A DNA stretch of 64,000 nucleotides from Rikenellaceae bacterium (GTDB lineage Bacteria; Bacteroidota; Bacteroidia; Bacteroidales; Rikenellaceae). This document shows, piece by piece, positions 30,602-40,883 of the stretch; the first letter of the stretch is position 1; each line of letters opens with the position of its first letter. The position numbers and the translations under genes are program-made. The notes beneath the pieces are model-generated. The model was not told where the DNA came from. It ran no database searches and saw nothing but the letters and a program-made list of their open reading frames with translations. The stretch is taken from positions 29,787 to 93,786 of the forward strand of contig SUZF01000007.1 of assembly GCA_015060065.1 (NCBI GenBank), in the 5' to 3' direction.

Positions 30602-30907
30602 ATGAATCAGAAAATTAGAATTAAGCTTAAATCTTTCGACCACAACTTGGTTGATAAGTCGGCAGAGAAAATCGTTAAGACCGTAAGAAGCACCGATGCA
30701 ATGGTTAGCGGTCCGGTACCCCTGCCTACGAAGAAGCAGATTTTCACGGTAAACCGCTCGACCTTCGTAAATAAGAAGGCACGTGAGCAGTTCCAACTCT
30801 GCACCTTCAAGCGCATCATCGACATCTACTCTTCGACTCCGAAGACTATCGACGCTCTGATGAAGCTCGAACTTCCTTCTGGTGTTGAGGTAGAGATTAA
30901 GGTGTGA
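30602..30907 (+). CDS. rpsJ: 30S ribosomal protein S10
   Basis: [45 protein letters not shown]. Confidence 0.98.
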   Translation: MNQKIRIKLKSFDHNLVDKSAEKIVKTVRSTDAMVSGPVPLPTKKQIFTVNRSTFVNKKAREQFQLCTFKRIIDIYSSTPKTIDALMKLELPSGVEVEIKV

Positions 30908-30944
30908 TAACCCGAAGCCCCAAGCAAGGAGGCTCGGATGGAAT

Positions 30945-30981
30945 GGCGAAGGAGTGAGGTGGGCAGAGTCCCACCCTCGCC
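30945..30981 (+). promoter_or_regulatory. hairpin in rpsJ-rplC spacer
   Basis: ggcga(aggagt)gaggtggg-cagagt-cccaccctcgcc. Confidence 0.35.
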
Positions 30982-31064
30982 CAAGCCGCAAAACAAAGTA
31001 CGTATATATATAATATAGGTATAACAGAATCACTTTTTTATTAACAAACGTAATTAGACAAAAA

Positions 31065-31679
31065 ATGTCAGGACTAATTGGAAAGAAAATCGGAATGACT
31101 TCCGTTTACAGTGCCGAGGGTAAGAACATACCATGCACTGTCATTGAGGCTGGTCCGTGTGTAGTTACGCAAATCAAGACTGTCGAGAAGGATAACTACG
31201 AGGCAGTTCAGATTGCCTATGACGACAAGAGTGAAAAGCACACCAGCAACAGTTTGTTAGGACACTTCAAGAAAGCCGGCACTACCCCCAAACGCAAGAT
31301 GGCTGAATTTAAGGGTATGCCCGAAGTGAACCTTGGCGATACGCTTACTGTCGAGATGTTCTCGGAGGAGGACTGGGTAGACGTAACCGGTATCTCGAAG
31401 GGTAAGGGCTTCCAGGGCGTTGTTAAGCGTCACGGTTTTGGTGGTGTAGGTGGTCAGACCCACGGTCAGCACAACCGCCAGCGTAAGCCGGGTTCGCTTG
31501 GTGCATCGTCTTATCCGTCGCGCGTCTTCAAGGGTAAGCGTTTGCCCGGCCAGATGGGTGGCGAGCAGGTTAAGGTTCTTAACCTCAAAGTATTAAAGGT
31601 AATCCCCGAAAACAATCTTATCCTTGTAAAGGGTTCGATTCCGGGGGCAAAAGGTGCTTATTTAACTATTGAGAAGTAG
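31065..31679 (+). CDS. rplC: 50S ribosomal protein L3
   Basis: [39 protein letters not shown]. Confidence 0.98.
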   Translation: MSGLIGKKIGMTSVYSAEGKNIPCTVIEAGPCVVTQIKTVEKDNYEAVQIAYDDKSEKHTSNSLLGHFKKAGTTPKRKMAEFKGMPEVNLGDTLTVEMFSEEDWVDVTGISKGKGFQGVVKRHGFGGVGGQTHGQHNRQRKPGSLGASSYPSRVFKGKRLPGQMGGEQVKVLNLKVLKVIPENNLILVKGSIPGAKGAYLTIEK

Positions 31680-31680
31680 T

Positions 31681-32307
31681 ATGGAATTAGCTGTATTAAA
31701 CACACAAGGACAAGAGACAGGTCGTAAGGTAGTCCTTAACGACGCAGTCTTCGGCGTGGAGGCTAATGACCACGCTATCTACCTCGACGTTAAGCAGTAT
31801 TTGGCTGATCAGCGTCAGGGTACTCACAAGTCGAAGCAGCGCAACGAGGTTGCCGGCTCGACTCGCAAGTTGAAGAGACAAAAGGGTACAGGTGGCGCAC
31901 GTTGCGGTAGCATCAAGTCGCCGTTGTTCCCCGGTGGCGGTCGCGTATTTGGTCCCGTACCTCGCGATTACAGCTTCAAACTCAACAAGAAGTTGAAGCA
32001 ACTCGCTCGCCGTAGCGCACTCACTTACAAGGCACAGGCAGGTGCAATTACTGTGGTAGAGGCAATCTCGTTGGAGGCTCCCAAGACCAAGTCAGTAGTA
32101 GCACTTACAGAGGCTTTGAAAGTATCGGACAAGAAGGTATTGCTGGTTTTGCCGGAATCGAACCTCAACCTTCAGCTCTCGTGCCGCAACATCCCGTCGG
32201 TTAAACCGATTCTCGCTTCGAACCTCAATACCTACGAAGTGATGAATGCATCGGCTCTGGTGATGGTAGAGGGCGCAGAAAATGTATTGAATGTAATGTT
32301 AGCTTAA
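31681..32307 (+). CDS. rplD: 50S ribosomal protein L4
   Basis: [25 protein letters not shown]...[27 protein letters not shown]. Confidence 0.98.
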   Translation: MELAVLNTQGQETGRKVVLNDAVFGVEANDHAIYLDVKQYLADQRQGTHKSKQRNEVAGSTRKLKRQKGTGGARCGSIKSPLFPGGGRVFGPVPRDYSFKLNKKLKQLARRSALTYKAQAGAITVVEAISLEAPKTKSVVALTEALKVSDKKVLLVLPESNLNLQLSCRNIPSVKPILASNLNTYEVMNASALVMVEGAENVLNVMLA

Positions 32308-32320
32308 AAACGCAAGAAAA

Positions 32321-32611
32321 ATGGAAGTAATTATTAAGCCTATTTTGACCGAGAAGATGACGATTCAGGGCGAAAAACTGAACCGCTACGGTTTTATCGT
32401 TGACGTTAGAGCTAATAAGCTGCAAATCCGTAACGCCGTAGAGCAGATGTACAACGTGGTTGTAACCGACGTGAATACGGTGAATTATATGGGTAAACTC
32501 AAGAGCCGCTACACCAAGGCAGGTCTTCTTGAGGGTCGCGCTAACAACTTCAAGAAGGCATTCGTGACCTTGAAGGATGGAGATAAGATTGATTTTTACA
32601 GTAATATCTAA
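32321..32611 (+). CDS. rplW: 50S ribosomal protein L23
   Basis: MEVIIKPILTEKMTIQGEKLNRYGFIVDVRANKLQIRNAVEQMYNV. Confidence 0.97.
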   Translation: MEVIIKPILTEKMTIQGEKLNRYGFIVDVRANKLQIRNAVEQMYNVVVTDVNTVNYMGKLKSRYTKAGLLEGRANNFKKAFVTLKDGDKIDFYSNI

Positions 32612-32617
32612 TAAGAG

Positions 32618-33442
32618 ATGGCAGTAAGAAAGTTTAAGCCGGTAACTCCCGGTACAAGACATAAGATTATCGGTACGTTCGAGGAAGTAACCACGAACAA
32701 GCCCGAGAAGTCGTTGCTCAGCCCGAAGAAGAGCACAGGTGGACGTAACAACACCGGTAAGATGACTGTTCGCTACATTGGTGGCGGTCACAAGCAGATG
32801 TATCGTAACGTTGATTTCAAGCGCTCGAAGGACGGCATTGCTGCAACTGTAAAGACTATTGAGTACGACCCGAATCGTACTGCGCGCATTGCACTTGTTG
32901 TCTATGCTGACGGAGAGAAGAGTTATATCCTCGCTCCTAACGGACTTCAGGTAGGTCAGACTATCATGAGCGGTGCAGGCGTTGCACCCGAAGTGGGTAA
33001 CACGTTGTTCCTGAGCGAGATTCCGCTCGGTACGGTTATTCACGCAATTGAACTCTACCCCGGACAGGGTGCCGCAATGGCACGTTCTGCCGGCTCGTAT
33101 GCTCAACTTTTGGCACGTGAGGGCAAGTTTGCCATCATCAAGTTGCCTTCTGGTGAGACTCGTATGGTACTCGTAACTTGCCGCGCAACGGTAGGTGTGG
33201 TTTCTAACGTGGATCACAACCTCGAAAGCGATGGTAAGGCTGGACGTAAGCGTTGGCTTGGACGTCGTCCTCGCAACCGTGGTGTTGTAATGAACCCGGT
33301 AGATCACCCGATGGGTGGTGGTGAAGGCCGTGCGTCGGGAGGTCACCCGCGTTCGCGTAAGGGTCTGTTGGCAAAGGGTTACAAGACTCGCAACCCGAAG
33401 AAGACGACCGCTAAATTCATTATTTCACGAAAGAAAAAATAA
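32618..33442 (+). CDS. rplB: 50S ribosomal protein L2
   Basis: [25 protein letters not shown]...[24 protein letters not shown]. Confidence 0.98.
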   Translation: MAVRKFKPVTPGTRHKIIGTFEEVTTNKPEKSLLSPKKSTGGRNNTGKMTVRYIGGGHKQMYRNVDFKRSKDGIAATVKTIEYDPNRTARIALVVYADGEKSYILAPNGLQVGQTIMSGAGVAPEVGNTLFLSEIPLGTVIHAIELYPGQGAAMARSAGSYAQLLAREGKFAIIKLPSGETRMVLVTCRATVGVVSNVDHNLESDGKAGRKRWLGRRPRNRGVVMNPVDHPMGGGEGRASGGHPRSRKGLLAKGYKTRNPKKTTAKFIISRKKK

Positions 33443-33456
33443 TTAAATAGAGTACA

Positions 33457-33726
33457 ATGAGTCGTTCATTAAAAAAAGGACCGTTTATCGACCCGAAACT
33501 CGAAGCGAAAGTAATCGCACAGGCAGAGGGCAATAAGAAGTCTGTCATCAAGACTTGGTCACGAGCAAGTATGATTTCGCCTGACTTTGTAGGTCAGACG
33601 ATAGCTGTCCACAACGGAAATAAGTTTATTCCCGTTTACGTTACAGAGAATATGGTAGGTCACAAACTCGGTGAGTTCGCTCCTACGCGCAATTTCCGTG
33701 GTCACGCAGGTAACAAGAAAAAGTAG
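33457..33726 (+). CDS. rpsS: 30S ribosomal protein S19
   Basis: [19 protein letters not shown]...[16 protein letters not shown]. Confidence 0.98.
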   Translation: MSRSLKKGPFIDPKLEAKVIAQAEGNKKSVIKTWSRASMISPDFVGQTIAVHNGNKFIPVYVTENMVGHKLGEFAPTRNFRGHAGNKKK

Positions 33727-33732
33727 TAAAAA

Positions 33733-34143
33733 ATGGGTGCAAGAAAATCAATAAGAGCCGAGAAATTAAAGGCTGAAAAGAAGCAGAAAGCTATCGCTAT
33801 TATGCGCGATTGCCCGACCTCGCCCCGTAAGATGCGTCTGGTAGCAGACATCATCCGCGGCGTTGAGATCAACAAGGCATTGGGTATCCTTCGCTACTCG
33901 AAGAAGGAGGCATCTATCAGAATGGAGAAGCTTCTCAAATCGGCAATCGCCAACTGGGAGGCAAAGAACGAAAACGAGCGTTTGGAGGATACCACTCTCT
34001 GTGTGAAAGAGGTATTCGTTGATGGCGGTCGTATGTTGAAGCGTATTCAGGCTGCGCCCCAGGGTCGCGCTCATCGCATTCGCAAGCGTTCGAACCACGT
34101 AACTATCGTAGTTGATAAAATGGTAATCGCAGAAAACAAGTAA
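33733..34143 (+). CDS. rplV: 50S ribosomal protein L22
   Basis: L22 core: [54 protein letters not shown]. Confidence 0.97.
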   Translation: MGARKSIRAEKLKAEKKQKAIAIMRDCPTSPRKMRLVADIIRGVEINKALGILRYSKKEASIRMEKLLKSAIANWEAKNENERLEDTTLCVKEVFVDGGRMLKRIQAAPQGRAHRIRKRSNHVTIVVDKMVIAENK

Positions 34144-34146
34144 CAA

Positions 34147-34875
34147 ATGGGACAGAAAGTAAATCCAATAGCAAACCGTCTTGGTATCATCAAGGGTTGG
34201 GACTCCAACTGGTTTGGTGGTAAAGATTTCTCAGAGAAATTGGTAGAAGACGCGAAGATTCGTAAATACTTGAATGTCCGTTTGGCAAAGGCAAGTATTT
34301 CGAAGATTATCATCGAGCGTACGCTCAAACTCGTTACGGTAACCATCTCGACTGCACGTCCGGGTATCATCATCGGTAAGGGCGGTCAGGAGGTTGATAA
34401 ACTGAAAGAGGAGTTGAAGAAACTTACCGGTAAGGAGGTTCAAATCAACATCTTTGAGGTTAAGCGTCCGGAGGTTGATGCAATCATCGTAGGTCAGAAC
34501 ATCGCACGTCAGTTGGAGGGTCGTGTATCGTACCGTCGCGCAATCAAAACCGCCATTGCTTCGACAATGCGTATGGGTGCCGAGGGTATCAAGGTACAGA
34601 TCTCTGGTCGTGTAGGTGGCGCCGAAATGGCACGCTCGGAGACCATTAAGGAGGGACGTATTCCGTTGCACACATTCCGTGCAGACGTAGATTACTGCCT
34701 GACCGAGGCACTTACGAAGGTAGGTATCCTTGGTGTAAAGGTATGGATCTGCCACGGTACGGTATATGGCAAGCGCGATCTCTTTGAGATGCAGGGTGCA
34801 GCTTCGCAGCAGCACGGTCAGCAGCAGGGTCGCGGCGGTAAGGGCGCTCCCAAGAAAAGACGTAATAACAAATAG
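34147..34875 (+). CDS. rpsC: 30S ribosomal protein S3
   Basis: [35 protein letters not shown]. Confidence 0.98.
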   Translation: MGQKVNPIANRLGIIKGWDSNWFGGKDFSEKLVEDAKIRKYLNVRLAKASISKIIIERTLKLVTVTISTARPGIIIGKGGQEVDKLKEELKKLTGKEVQINIFEVKRPEVDAIIVGQNIARQLEGRVSYRRAIKTAIASTMRMGAEGIKVQISGRVGGAEMARSETIKEGRIPLHTFRADVDYCLTEALTKVGILGVKVWICHGTVYGKRDLFEMQGAASQQHGQQQGRGGKGAPKKRRNNK

Positions 34876-34907
34876 TAAGTCGGACCTTTTAAGCGAAAAG
34901 AACAATT

Positions 34908-35336
34908 ATGTTACAGCCAAAAAAGACCAAATTTAGAAGAATGCAAAAGGGTCGTATGAAGGGTTTAGCTCAAAGAGGTAACCAACTTGCATACGGTTCA
35001 TTCGCAATCAAGGCTCTCGAATCGACTTGGATTACGGGACGCCAAATCGAGGCAGCGCGTCAGGCTATCACACGTTATATGAAGCGTGAGGGTCAGCTCT
35101 GGATCCGCATCTTCCCCGATAAACCGATCACGAAGAAGCCCGCCGAGGTACGTATGGGTAAGGGTAAGGGTAATCCGGAAGGATTCGTAGCGCCCGTAAC
35201 CCCCGGACGTATTCTCTTCGAGGCAGAGGGAGTACCCTTGGCAGTTGCACAGGAGGCACTGCGTTTGGGTGCACAGAAACTGCCTATTACAACGAAGTTT
35301 ATTGTACGACGCGACTATGTCGAGTCTAACATCTAA
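34908..35336 (+). CDS. rplP: 50S ribosomal protein L16
   Basis: [73 protein letters not shown]. Confidence 0.98.
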   Translation: MLQPKKTKFRRMQKGRMKGLAQRGNQLAYGSFAIKALESTWITGRQIEAARQAITRYMKREGQLWIRIFPDKPITKKPAEVRMGKGKGNPEGFVAPVTPGRILFEAEGVPLAVAQEALRLGAQKLPITTKFIVRRDYVESNI

Positions 35337-35354
35337 TCAAGGAGGAGTTAAGAT

Positions 35355-35549
35355 ATGAAAAGTGCTGAAATTAAGGATATGTCCGTTCAGGATTTGCAGG
35401 AGCGCATCGATGCAGAGAAGGCAAAGCTTTCGCAGCTGAAAGTGCAGCACACTGTGTCGCCTATCGAGAATCCTTCGATTATTAAGAAATCCCGCAGAGA
35501 TATAGCTCGTATGCTGACAATTCTGCGTCAGAAGAACCCTAAATGTTAA
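35355..35549 (+). CDS. rpmC: 50S ribosomal protein L29
   Basis: 64 aa, canonical position between rplP and rpsQ. Confidence 0.95.
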   Translation: MKSAEIKDMSVQDLQERIDAEKAKLSQLKVQHTVSPIENPSIIKKSRRDIARMLTILRQKNPKC

Positions 35550-35557
35550 TTACTATT

Positions 35558-35812
35558 ATGGAAAGAAATCTTAGAAAAGAGCGTATTGGGGTCGTTGTCA
35601 GCAACAAAATGGAGAAGACCATTGTGGTTGCAGTAGCGCGTAAGGTTAAGCACCCGATTTACGGTAAGTTCGTCAACAAGACTACCAAGTTCGTGGCAGA
35701 GTGCCTCGATGAGACCTGCCGTGAGGGCGATACTGTACGCATTATGGAGACACGCCCGTTGAGCAAAACGAAGCGTTGGAGATTAGTAGAAATCATTGAA
35801 AGAGCTAAGTAG
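35558..35812 (+). CDS. rpsQ: 30S ribosomal protein S17
   Basis: [39 protein letters not shown]. Confidence 0.97.
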   Translation: MERNLRKERIGVVVSNKMEKTIVVAVARKVKHPIYGKFVNKTTKFVAECLDETCREGDTVRIMETRPLSKTKRWRLVEIIERAK

Positions 35813-35814
35813 TT

Positions 35815-36180
35815 ATGATACAACAAGAAAGTAGACTCGTAGTAGCCGATAACAGCGGTGCAAAGGAGGTCCTCTGTATCCGTGTGCTCGGCGGCACAAA
35901 GCGCCGCTACGCATCTATCGGCGATAAAATCGTGGTAACCGTGAAGAGCGCAACCCCTTCGGGCGACGTCAAGAAGGGTACCGTATCGAAAGCGGTTGTC
36001 GTAAGAACAACCAAGGAGATTAGACGTGCGAACGGCTCTTACATTCGTTTCGACGACAATGCTGTAGTGCTTCTTAACAACCAAGGTGAAATGAGAGGTA
36101 CCCGTATCTTCGGTCCCGTAGCACGTGAGTTGCGTGACCAGTACATGAAGATCATCTCTCTGGCACCCGAAGTATTGTAA
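35815..36180 (+). CDS. rplN: 50S ribosomal protein L14
   Basis: [46 protein letters not shown]. Confidence 0.98.
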   Translation: MIQQESRLVVADNSGAKEVLCIRVLGGTKRRYASIGDKIVVTVKSATPSGDVKKGTVSKAVVVRTTKEIRRANGSYIRFDDNAVVLLNNQGEMRGTRIFGPVARELRDQYMKIISLAPEVL

Positions 36181-36205
36181 TGTAAATTAAAACCAGATTA
36201 CGAAT

Positions 36206-36529
36206 ATGTCAGTGAAATTACATATTAAGAAAGGGGATATGGTTTACGTTAATGCCGGCGACAGCAAGGGTCAGCAGGGAAAGGTCCTCAAAGTTGAGGT
36301 TTCCAAGCAGCGTGCAATCGTCGAGGGCGTGAACATCTGCAAGAAGGCTACCAAGCCCAATGCAAAGAACCCCCAGGGTGGTATCGTAGAGCAGGAGGCT
36401 CCGATTCACATCTCGAATCTGCAGGTAATTGATGCCAAGAGCGGCAAGCCGACAAAAGTTGGCCGCAAGGTTACCGCAGAAGGTAAAATAGTTCGTTACG
36501 CTAAAAAATCAGGAGAGGAGATCAAATAA
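36206..36529 (+). CDS. rplX: 50S ribosomal protein L24
   Basis: [38 protein letters not shown]. Confidence 0.97.
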   Translation: MSVKLHIKKGDMVYVNAGDSKGQQGKVLKVEVSKQRAIVEGVNICKKATKPNAKNPQGGIVEQEAPIHISNLQVIDAKSGKPTKVGRKVTAEGKIVRYAKKSGEEIK

Positions 36530-37092
36530 TGGCAGCTTACATTCCTACACTCAAAACGCAGTATAAGGAGCAGATCGTTCCTGCCCTTATGAAGGAGTTC
36601 GGCTACACCAGCATCATGCAGTGCCCGAAACTCGAAAAGATCGTTATCAATCAGGGTATGGGTCAGGCTGTGGCCGATAAGAAACTTATCGACGTAGCAC
36701 AGGAGGAACTCACCCAGATTACGGGTCAGAAGGCTGTTCAGACGAAGTCTCGTAAGGATATCTCGAACTTCAAACTCCGTAAAGGTATGCCTATCGGTGT
36801 GCGCGTAACTCTCCGCTCGAACCGTATGTATGAGTTCTTGGAGCGTCTGATCGCGGTGGCTCTGCCCCGTATCCGCGACTTCAAGGGTATCAACGAGAAG
36901 TTCGACGGTCAGGGTAACTACACCCTCGGTATCACCGAGCAGATCATCTTCCCTGAAATCGATATCGACAAGATTACCAAGATCTTCGGTATGGAGATTA
37001 CTTTTGTAACCACGGCAAAGACCGATGAGGAGGGCTATGCACTTCTTCAGCAGTTCGGTCTGCCTTTCAAAAACGCTAAAAAGAACCAATAA
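36529..37092 (+). CDS. rplE: 50S ribosomal protein L5
   Basis: [28 protein letters not shown]...[22 protein letters not shown]. Confidence 0.97.
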   Translation: MAAYIPTLKTQYKEQIVPALMKEFGYTSIMQCPKLEKIVINQGMGQAVADKKLIDVAQEELTQITGQKAVQTKSRKDISNFKLRKGMPIGVRVTLRSNRMYEFLERLIAVALPRIRDFKGINEKFDGQGNYTLGITEQIIFPEIDIDKITKIFGMEITFVTTAKTDEEGYALLQQFGLPFKNAKKNQ

Positions 37093-37094
37093 GT

Positions 37095-37391
37095 ATGGCA
37101 AAAGAGTCAATGAAGGCACGCGAGGTTAAGCGTGCAAAGCTCGCACAGCGTTACGCTCACAAGCGTGAGGAGATCGCAGCGAAGGTAAAGAGCGGCGAAA
37201 TGGACCACGAGGAGGCTTGGATTGCTCTCTCGAAACTCCCCCGCAACTCGAATCCCATTCGTCAGCACAACCGCTGTATGCTTACGGGTCGTCCCAAGGG
37301 TTATATCCGCCAGTTCGGTATCAGCCGTATCCAGTTCCGCGAGATGGCTTCGAACGGCCTTATCCCGGGCGTGAAGAAGGCAAGCTGGTAG
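37095..37391 (+). CDS. rpsN: 30S ribosomal protein S14 (Cys-less type)
   Basis: [25 protein letters not shown]...[38 protein letters not shown]; no CxxC pairs. Confidence 0.97.
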   Translation: MAKESMKAREVKRAKLAQRYAHKREEIAAKVKSGEMDHEEAWIALSKLPRNSNPIRQHNRCMLTGRPKGYIRQFGISRIQFREMASNGLIPGVKKASW

Positions 37392-37420
37392 TCGTTACAA
37401 AACGATAACAACTTTCAAAA

Positions 37421-37454
37421 AGATGTGTTCCTTTCGAGGAGCACATCTTTTTTT
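37421..37454 (+). terminator. strong intrinsic terminator directly after rpsN
   Basis: agatgtgttcct-ttcg-aggagcacatct (12-bp stem, one G-U) plus ttttttt. Confidence 0.9.
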
Positions 37455-37768
37455 GGTCAAAAATCGTTCTGATTGGCTCTTTTTGAGCCTTGCTGGCAAC
37501 TGTCGCTTTTCGAAAAAGGCAACGCAAAACCTCTCTTTTCGCACCTTTTAGAAAAAAGGTGCCCAAAACCTTTCGACCGAAACTGCGTTTCGGGGAGTTT
37601 GACAGTATAGATTTTTGTTTTTTGGTTTTATCGCGAGGGTTTGGTTGTCTGCGACAATAACACAAAACAACAATGGTAGCAGTCTGTAAGTAAACTTACA
37701 CTGCCACCATTATTATTTTGCACTATCCTTACGGATAGCCACAACCCCTCGAAAGAGCCAAAAATATC

Positions 37769-37872
37769 AAAGAGGCTGTCTAACAAGTCTTCAAAAATGG
37801 AAATCACCCTCGTCAGATGTACTTCCGGCAGGGGTGAAATCGCTAAAATTGGACTTGTTAGACAGCCTCTTT
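37769..37872. repeat. 104-bp MITE-like element with 21-bp perfect inverted ends
   Basis: aaagaggctgtctaacaagtc (37769-37789) and gacttgttagacagcctcttt (37852-37872). Confidence 0.6.
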
Positions 37873-37890
37873 ATAATGGGATTAAAGGTA

Positions 37891-38040
37891 GTGAGAGGCA
37901 GTTAAGGACAGTAAAGACCGGCAAATCAATTCCCTTTAATTGCCCTAAACTCTCTAAACTCTAACTCCCTCTAACTCACTTTAACTCCCTTTAACTCCCT
38001 TTAACTGCCATTCTCTGTCATTCGTTGCCATTAGATGCCA
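37891..38040. repeat. 10-bp-phased degenerate repeat array with inverted left copies
   Basis: Right array 37961-38040 in exact decamers: ctaactccct ctaactcact ttaactccct ttaactccct ttaactgcca ttctctgtca ttcgttgcca ttagatgcca. Left, inverted: gtgagaggca gttaaggaca gtaaagaccg (37891-37920). Confidence 0.75.
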
Positions 38041-38284
38041 TTCAGCACCGTAGGTGCGCCTGCCATTATTAGTCGCACTTGACAGCCCCCATAAAAATCC
38101 AATGGCTAATGGACGATGACTTCGACCCCTCCGGTCTTCAACTATCTCCCCTAAATCGGGGAGCGAGCAGGAGGTATGGAGCAGCCGTTGAAGTTCGCTT
38201 TTGGGTTGCGAAATGTTTCGGCAGGTGGGGCGTTTTATCCGCCATTTGCTACAATCGCTTTTGTTGGGAAAATAATCGTAATTA

Positions 38285-38316
38285 TTTGTTTGTGTGAGAA
38301 ATAATATCTATATTTG
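38285..38316 (+). promoter_or_regulatory. promoter for rpsH-rplQ part of the spc/alpha cluster
   Basis: TTTG (38285-38288)-N20-TATATTTG (38309-38316). Confidence 0.65.
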
Positions 38317-38322
38317 CAGGCT

Positions 38323-38592
38323 CGAAAGAGTGTGAAAGTCGCAAGACGGACACGATGTAAACAACTTCCGGCAGCGTTAAGTAATTGATGCTGTTGGGGT
38401 TATGGGTGTAATACTATGCGGTATTGTCATCCAAAATCGGGGTGCCGACGAAGGAGTGAAGACTCTGAAATTGGAGGCCGATGGAGGGTGTGAGAGGTGG
38501 AGTATGACACTTGAAAGTTGCGAAATCGGGATGTTGAGCGACGGAAACGTAAACTAATTTAATTAATTTTTAACTTTTAATTCTTTACAGTT
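38323..38592 (+). promoter_or_regulatory. long 5' leader of rpsH
   Basis: About 270 nt of GC-richer non-coding sequence between the promoter and the rpsH ATG. Confidence 0.4.
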
Positions 38593-38991
38593 ATGACAGA
38601 TCCTATTGCGGACTTTTTAACGAGAATTAGAAACGCAGTGAAAGCCAACCACAAGGTGGTTGAAGCTCCTGGCTCAAAAATTAAGCAGGAAATCACTAAA
38701 ATTCTCTACGAGCAGGGATATATCCTTGCTTACAAGTTTGACAATGATGAGAAGGGTCACCCGATCATCAAGATTGCTCTCAAATGGGACGCAGCCACCA
38801 AGACTAACGCTATCAAGAACTTGAAGCGTGTCAGCCGTCCCGGTCTTCGTCAGTATGCTTCGGTAGCAGATATGCCCCGCGTGCTGAACGGTCTGGGTAT
38901 CGCAATCCTTTCGACCTCGAAGGGTATTATGACCGATGCCAAGGCTCGCAAGGAGAATGTAGGTGGTGAGGTATTGTGTTACATCTATTAA
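38593..38991 (+). CDS. rpsH: 30S ribosomal protein S8
   Basis: [44 protein letters not shown]. Confidence 0.98.
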   Translation: MTDPIADFLTRIRNAVKANHKVVEAPGSKIKQEITKILYEQGYILAYKFDNDEKGHPIIKIALKWDAATKTNAIKNLKRVSRPGLRQYASVADMPRVLNGLGIAILSTSKGIMTDAKARKENVGGEVLCYIY

Positions 38992-39009
38992 TGTTAAAAC
39001 TTAACTAAA

Positions 39010-39597
39010 ATGTCAAGAATTGGTAAATTACCTGTAAACTTGCCCGCCGGCGTCACCGTTGAGGTCGCTCCGGACAACACGGTAAGCGTGAAAGGACCAC
39101 TTGGAACACTGAGCCAGAAAGTTGACTCGGACATCAAAGTTGAGGTTGGAACACATAAAGAGAAGGACTCTGACAAGGAGATTCCCGCTGTTTTCGTGAC
39201 CCGTCCGACCAACCAGCCACGCCACCGTTCGCTGCACGGTCTCTACCGCGCACTTATTAACAACATGGTAGTCGGCGTATCGAAGGGCTACGAGATCAAG
39301 CAGGAGCTCGTGGGTGTCGGTTTCAAAGCCGAGGTTAAAGGCGATGTATTGGAGATGAGTCTTGGTTACTCGCACGATACATTCCTTAAATTGCCCCCAG
39401 AGGTTACTGCAACTGCTGTTACCGAGAAGAAGGGTGCGCCTATCGTAACTTTGAAGAGTATCGATAAGCAGCTCGTAGGTCAGGTTGCTGCAAAACTTCG
39501 CTCGCTGCGCAAGCCGGAGCCTTATAAGGGTAAGGGTATTAAGTTCGTAGGCGAGGTAATTCGTCGTAAGGCAGGTAAGTCTGCAAATGCTAAATAG
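39010..39597 (+). CDS. rplF: 50S ribosomal protein L6
   Basis: MSRIGKLPVNLPAGVTVEVAPDNTVSVKGPLGTLSQ. Confidence 0.98.
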   Translation: MSRIGKLPVNLPAGVTVEVAPDNTVSVKGPLGTLSQKVDSDIKVEVGTHKEKDSDKEIPAVFVTRPTNQPRHRSLHGLYRALINNMVVGVSKGYEIKQELVGVGFKAEVKGDVLEMSLGYSHDTFLKLPPEVTATAVTEKKGAPIVTLKSIDKQLVGQVAAKLRSLRKPEPYKGKGIKFVGEVIRRKAGKSANAK

Positions 39598-39615
39598 TAA
39601 AACAGAAGTCAAGTT

Positions 39616-39972
39616 ATGTCATTGAATAAGATAGAAAGAAGAGAGAGGATCAAGATGCGTATCCGCAAGATCGTTAGCGGTACGGCAGAGCGTCCCCGTA
39701 TGACTGTATTCCGTAGCAACAAACAGATCTACGTACAGTTTATTGATGACCTTGCAGGCGTTACTTTAGCAACCGCATCTTCGAAGGAGGTTGTGGCAGA
39801 AGCTGCCGGCAAGAATAAGTGTGAAGTTGCTGCTTTGGTAGGAGCGTTGGCTGCCAAGAAAGCCGCTGAAAAGGGTATTTCGGCTGTCGCTTTCGACCGT
39901 AACGGCTACCTCTATCACGGAAGAGTAAAAATGTTGGCTGACGCTGCACGCGAAGGCGGTCTTAAATTCTAA
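39616..39972 (+). CDS. rplR: 50S ribosomal protein L18
   Basis: [38 protein letters not shown]. Confidence 0.97.
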   Translation: MSLNKIERRERIKMRIRKIVSGTAERPRMTVFRSNKQIYVQFIDDLAGVTLATASSKEVVAEAAGKNKCEVAALVGALAAKKAAEKGISAVAFDRNGYLYHGRVKMLADAAREGGLKF

Positions 39973-39978
39973 TGCGAT

Positions 39979-40497
39979 ATGTCAAATACTAACATAAAGA
40001 AAGTACGCACAAGCGACCTCGAATTGAAGGATAGACTCGTTGCTATCAATCGCGTTACCAAGGTAACCAAGGGAGGTCGTACATTCAGTTTCTCTGCCAT
40101 CGTGGTTGTAGGTAACGAGAACGGTGTCGTAGGCTACGGTCTGGGTAAGGCATCGGAGGTTACTTCGGCAATTGCGAAGGGTGTTGAGGATGCAAAGAAG
40201 AATCTCGTGAAGATTCCGGTAATCAACGGAACGATTCCTCACAAGCAGGAGATGCGCTTCGGTGGTTCGGTGGTTATGATTCGTCCGGCAGCTCCGGGTA
40301 CCGGTATCATCGCCGGTGGTGCAATGCGTGCCGTTTTGGAGTCGGTGGGCGTTAAGAACGTGCTTGCAAAGAGCAAGGGTTCGTCGAACCCCCACAACCT
40401 CGTGAAGGCTACGATTGGCGCACTCTGCGAGTTGCGTGATGCTTACAGCGTTGCACAGTTGCGCGGAATCTCACTCAATCAGGTGTTTAACGGTTAA
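39979..40497 (+). CDS. rpsE: 30S ribosomal protein S5
   Basis: [43 protein letters not shown]. Confidence 0.98.
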   Translation: MSNTNIKKVRTSDLELKDRLVAINRVTKVTKGGRTFSFSAIVVVGNENGVVGYGLGKASEVTSAIAKGVEDAKKNLVKIPVINGTIPHKQEMRFGGSVVMIRPAAPGTGIIAGGAMRAVLESVGVKNVLAKSKGSSNPHNLVKATIGALCELRDAYSVAQLRGISLNQVFNG

Positions 40498-40511
40498 TTT
40501 TTGGAAAGACT

Positions 40512-40880
40512 ATGGCAACATTGAAGATTACACAAGTTAAGAGCCGCATTGGTGCGACAGCGCAGCAGTGCAAGAATCTTGATGCTCTCGGTCTGCGCAA
40601 AATCAACCGTACAGTAGAGCATAGCGACTCGGCAATCATTCTCGGAATGGTTGAGAAGGTAAAGCACCTCGTAAAGGTAGAGGTTGTCGAGACCAAGAAG
40701 GCTGCCAAGAAGGCAGTTGCAGCAGAGGTTGAGGCACCCAAGGCAGAGGTTGAGGTAAAGGCAGAGGAGAAGAAGGCTCCTGCAAAGAAGCCCGCAGCAA
40801 AGAAGACGGCTGCAAAGACCGAGGCTAAACCCAAGACGGCTGCCAAGAAAGTAAGTAAAACAACAAAGAAGGAGGAATAA
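40512..40880 (+). CDS. rpmD: 50S ribosomal protein L30 with Lys/Ala/Glu-rich C-terminal extension
   Basis: L30 core MATLKITQVKSRIGATAQQCKNLDALGLRKINRTVEHSDSAIILGMVEKVKHLVKVE, then about 64 aa of KKAAKKAVAAEVEAPKAEVEVKAEEKKAPAKKPAAKKTAAKTEAKPKTAAKKVSKTTKKEE. Confidence 0.95.
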   Translation: MATLKITQVKSRIGATAQQCKNLDALGLRKINRTVEHSDSAIILGMVEKVKHLVKVEVVETKKAAKKAVAAEVEAPKAEVEVKAEEKKAPAKKPAAKKTAAKTEAKPKTAAKKVSKTTKKEE

Positions 40881-40883
40881 TCA

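Noticed and set aside
30587-30602. Missing tuf between fusA and rpsJ
   Set aside because: tuf is located elsewhere in many Bacteroidetes; no sign of deletion here.
37360-37665. 101-aa minus ORF in the rpsN-rpsH gap
   Set aside because: Overlaps the rpsN end and the terminator; low-complexity and no family resemblance.
37921-38040. CRISPR array
   Set aside because: Units are contiguous 10-mers without spacers; not CRISPR.
38061-38220. Degraded IS remnant between the decamer array and the rpsH promoter
   Set aside because: Contains a ctcccc-taaat-cggggag hairpin and a cctccggtcttc-type motif, but no transposase fragment could be read.
38079-38297. 72-aa + ORF in the rpsN-rpsH gap
   Set aside because: Runs through repeat-like DNA and the rpsH promoter; no coding signature.
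38388-38411. Leader peptide MLLGLWV in the rpsH leader
   Set aside because: A 7-codon ORF is expected by chance; kept only as a note.
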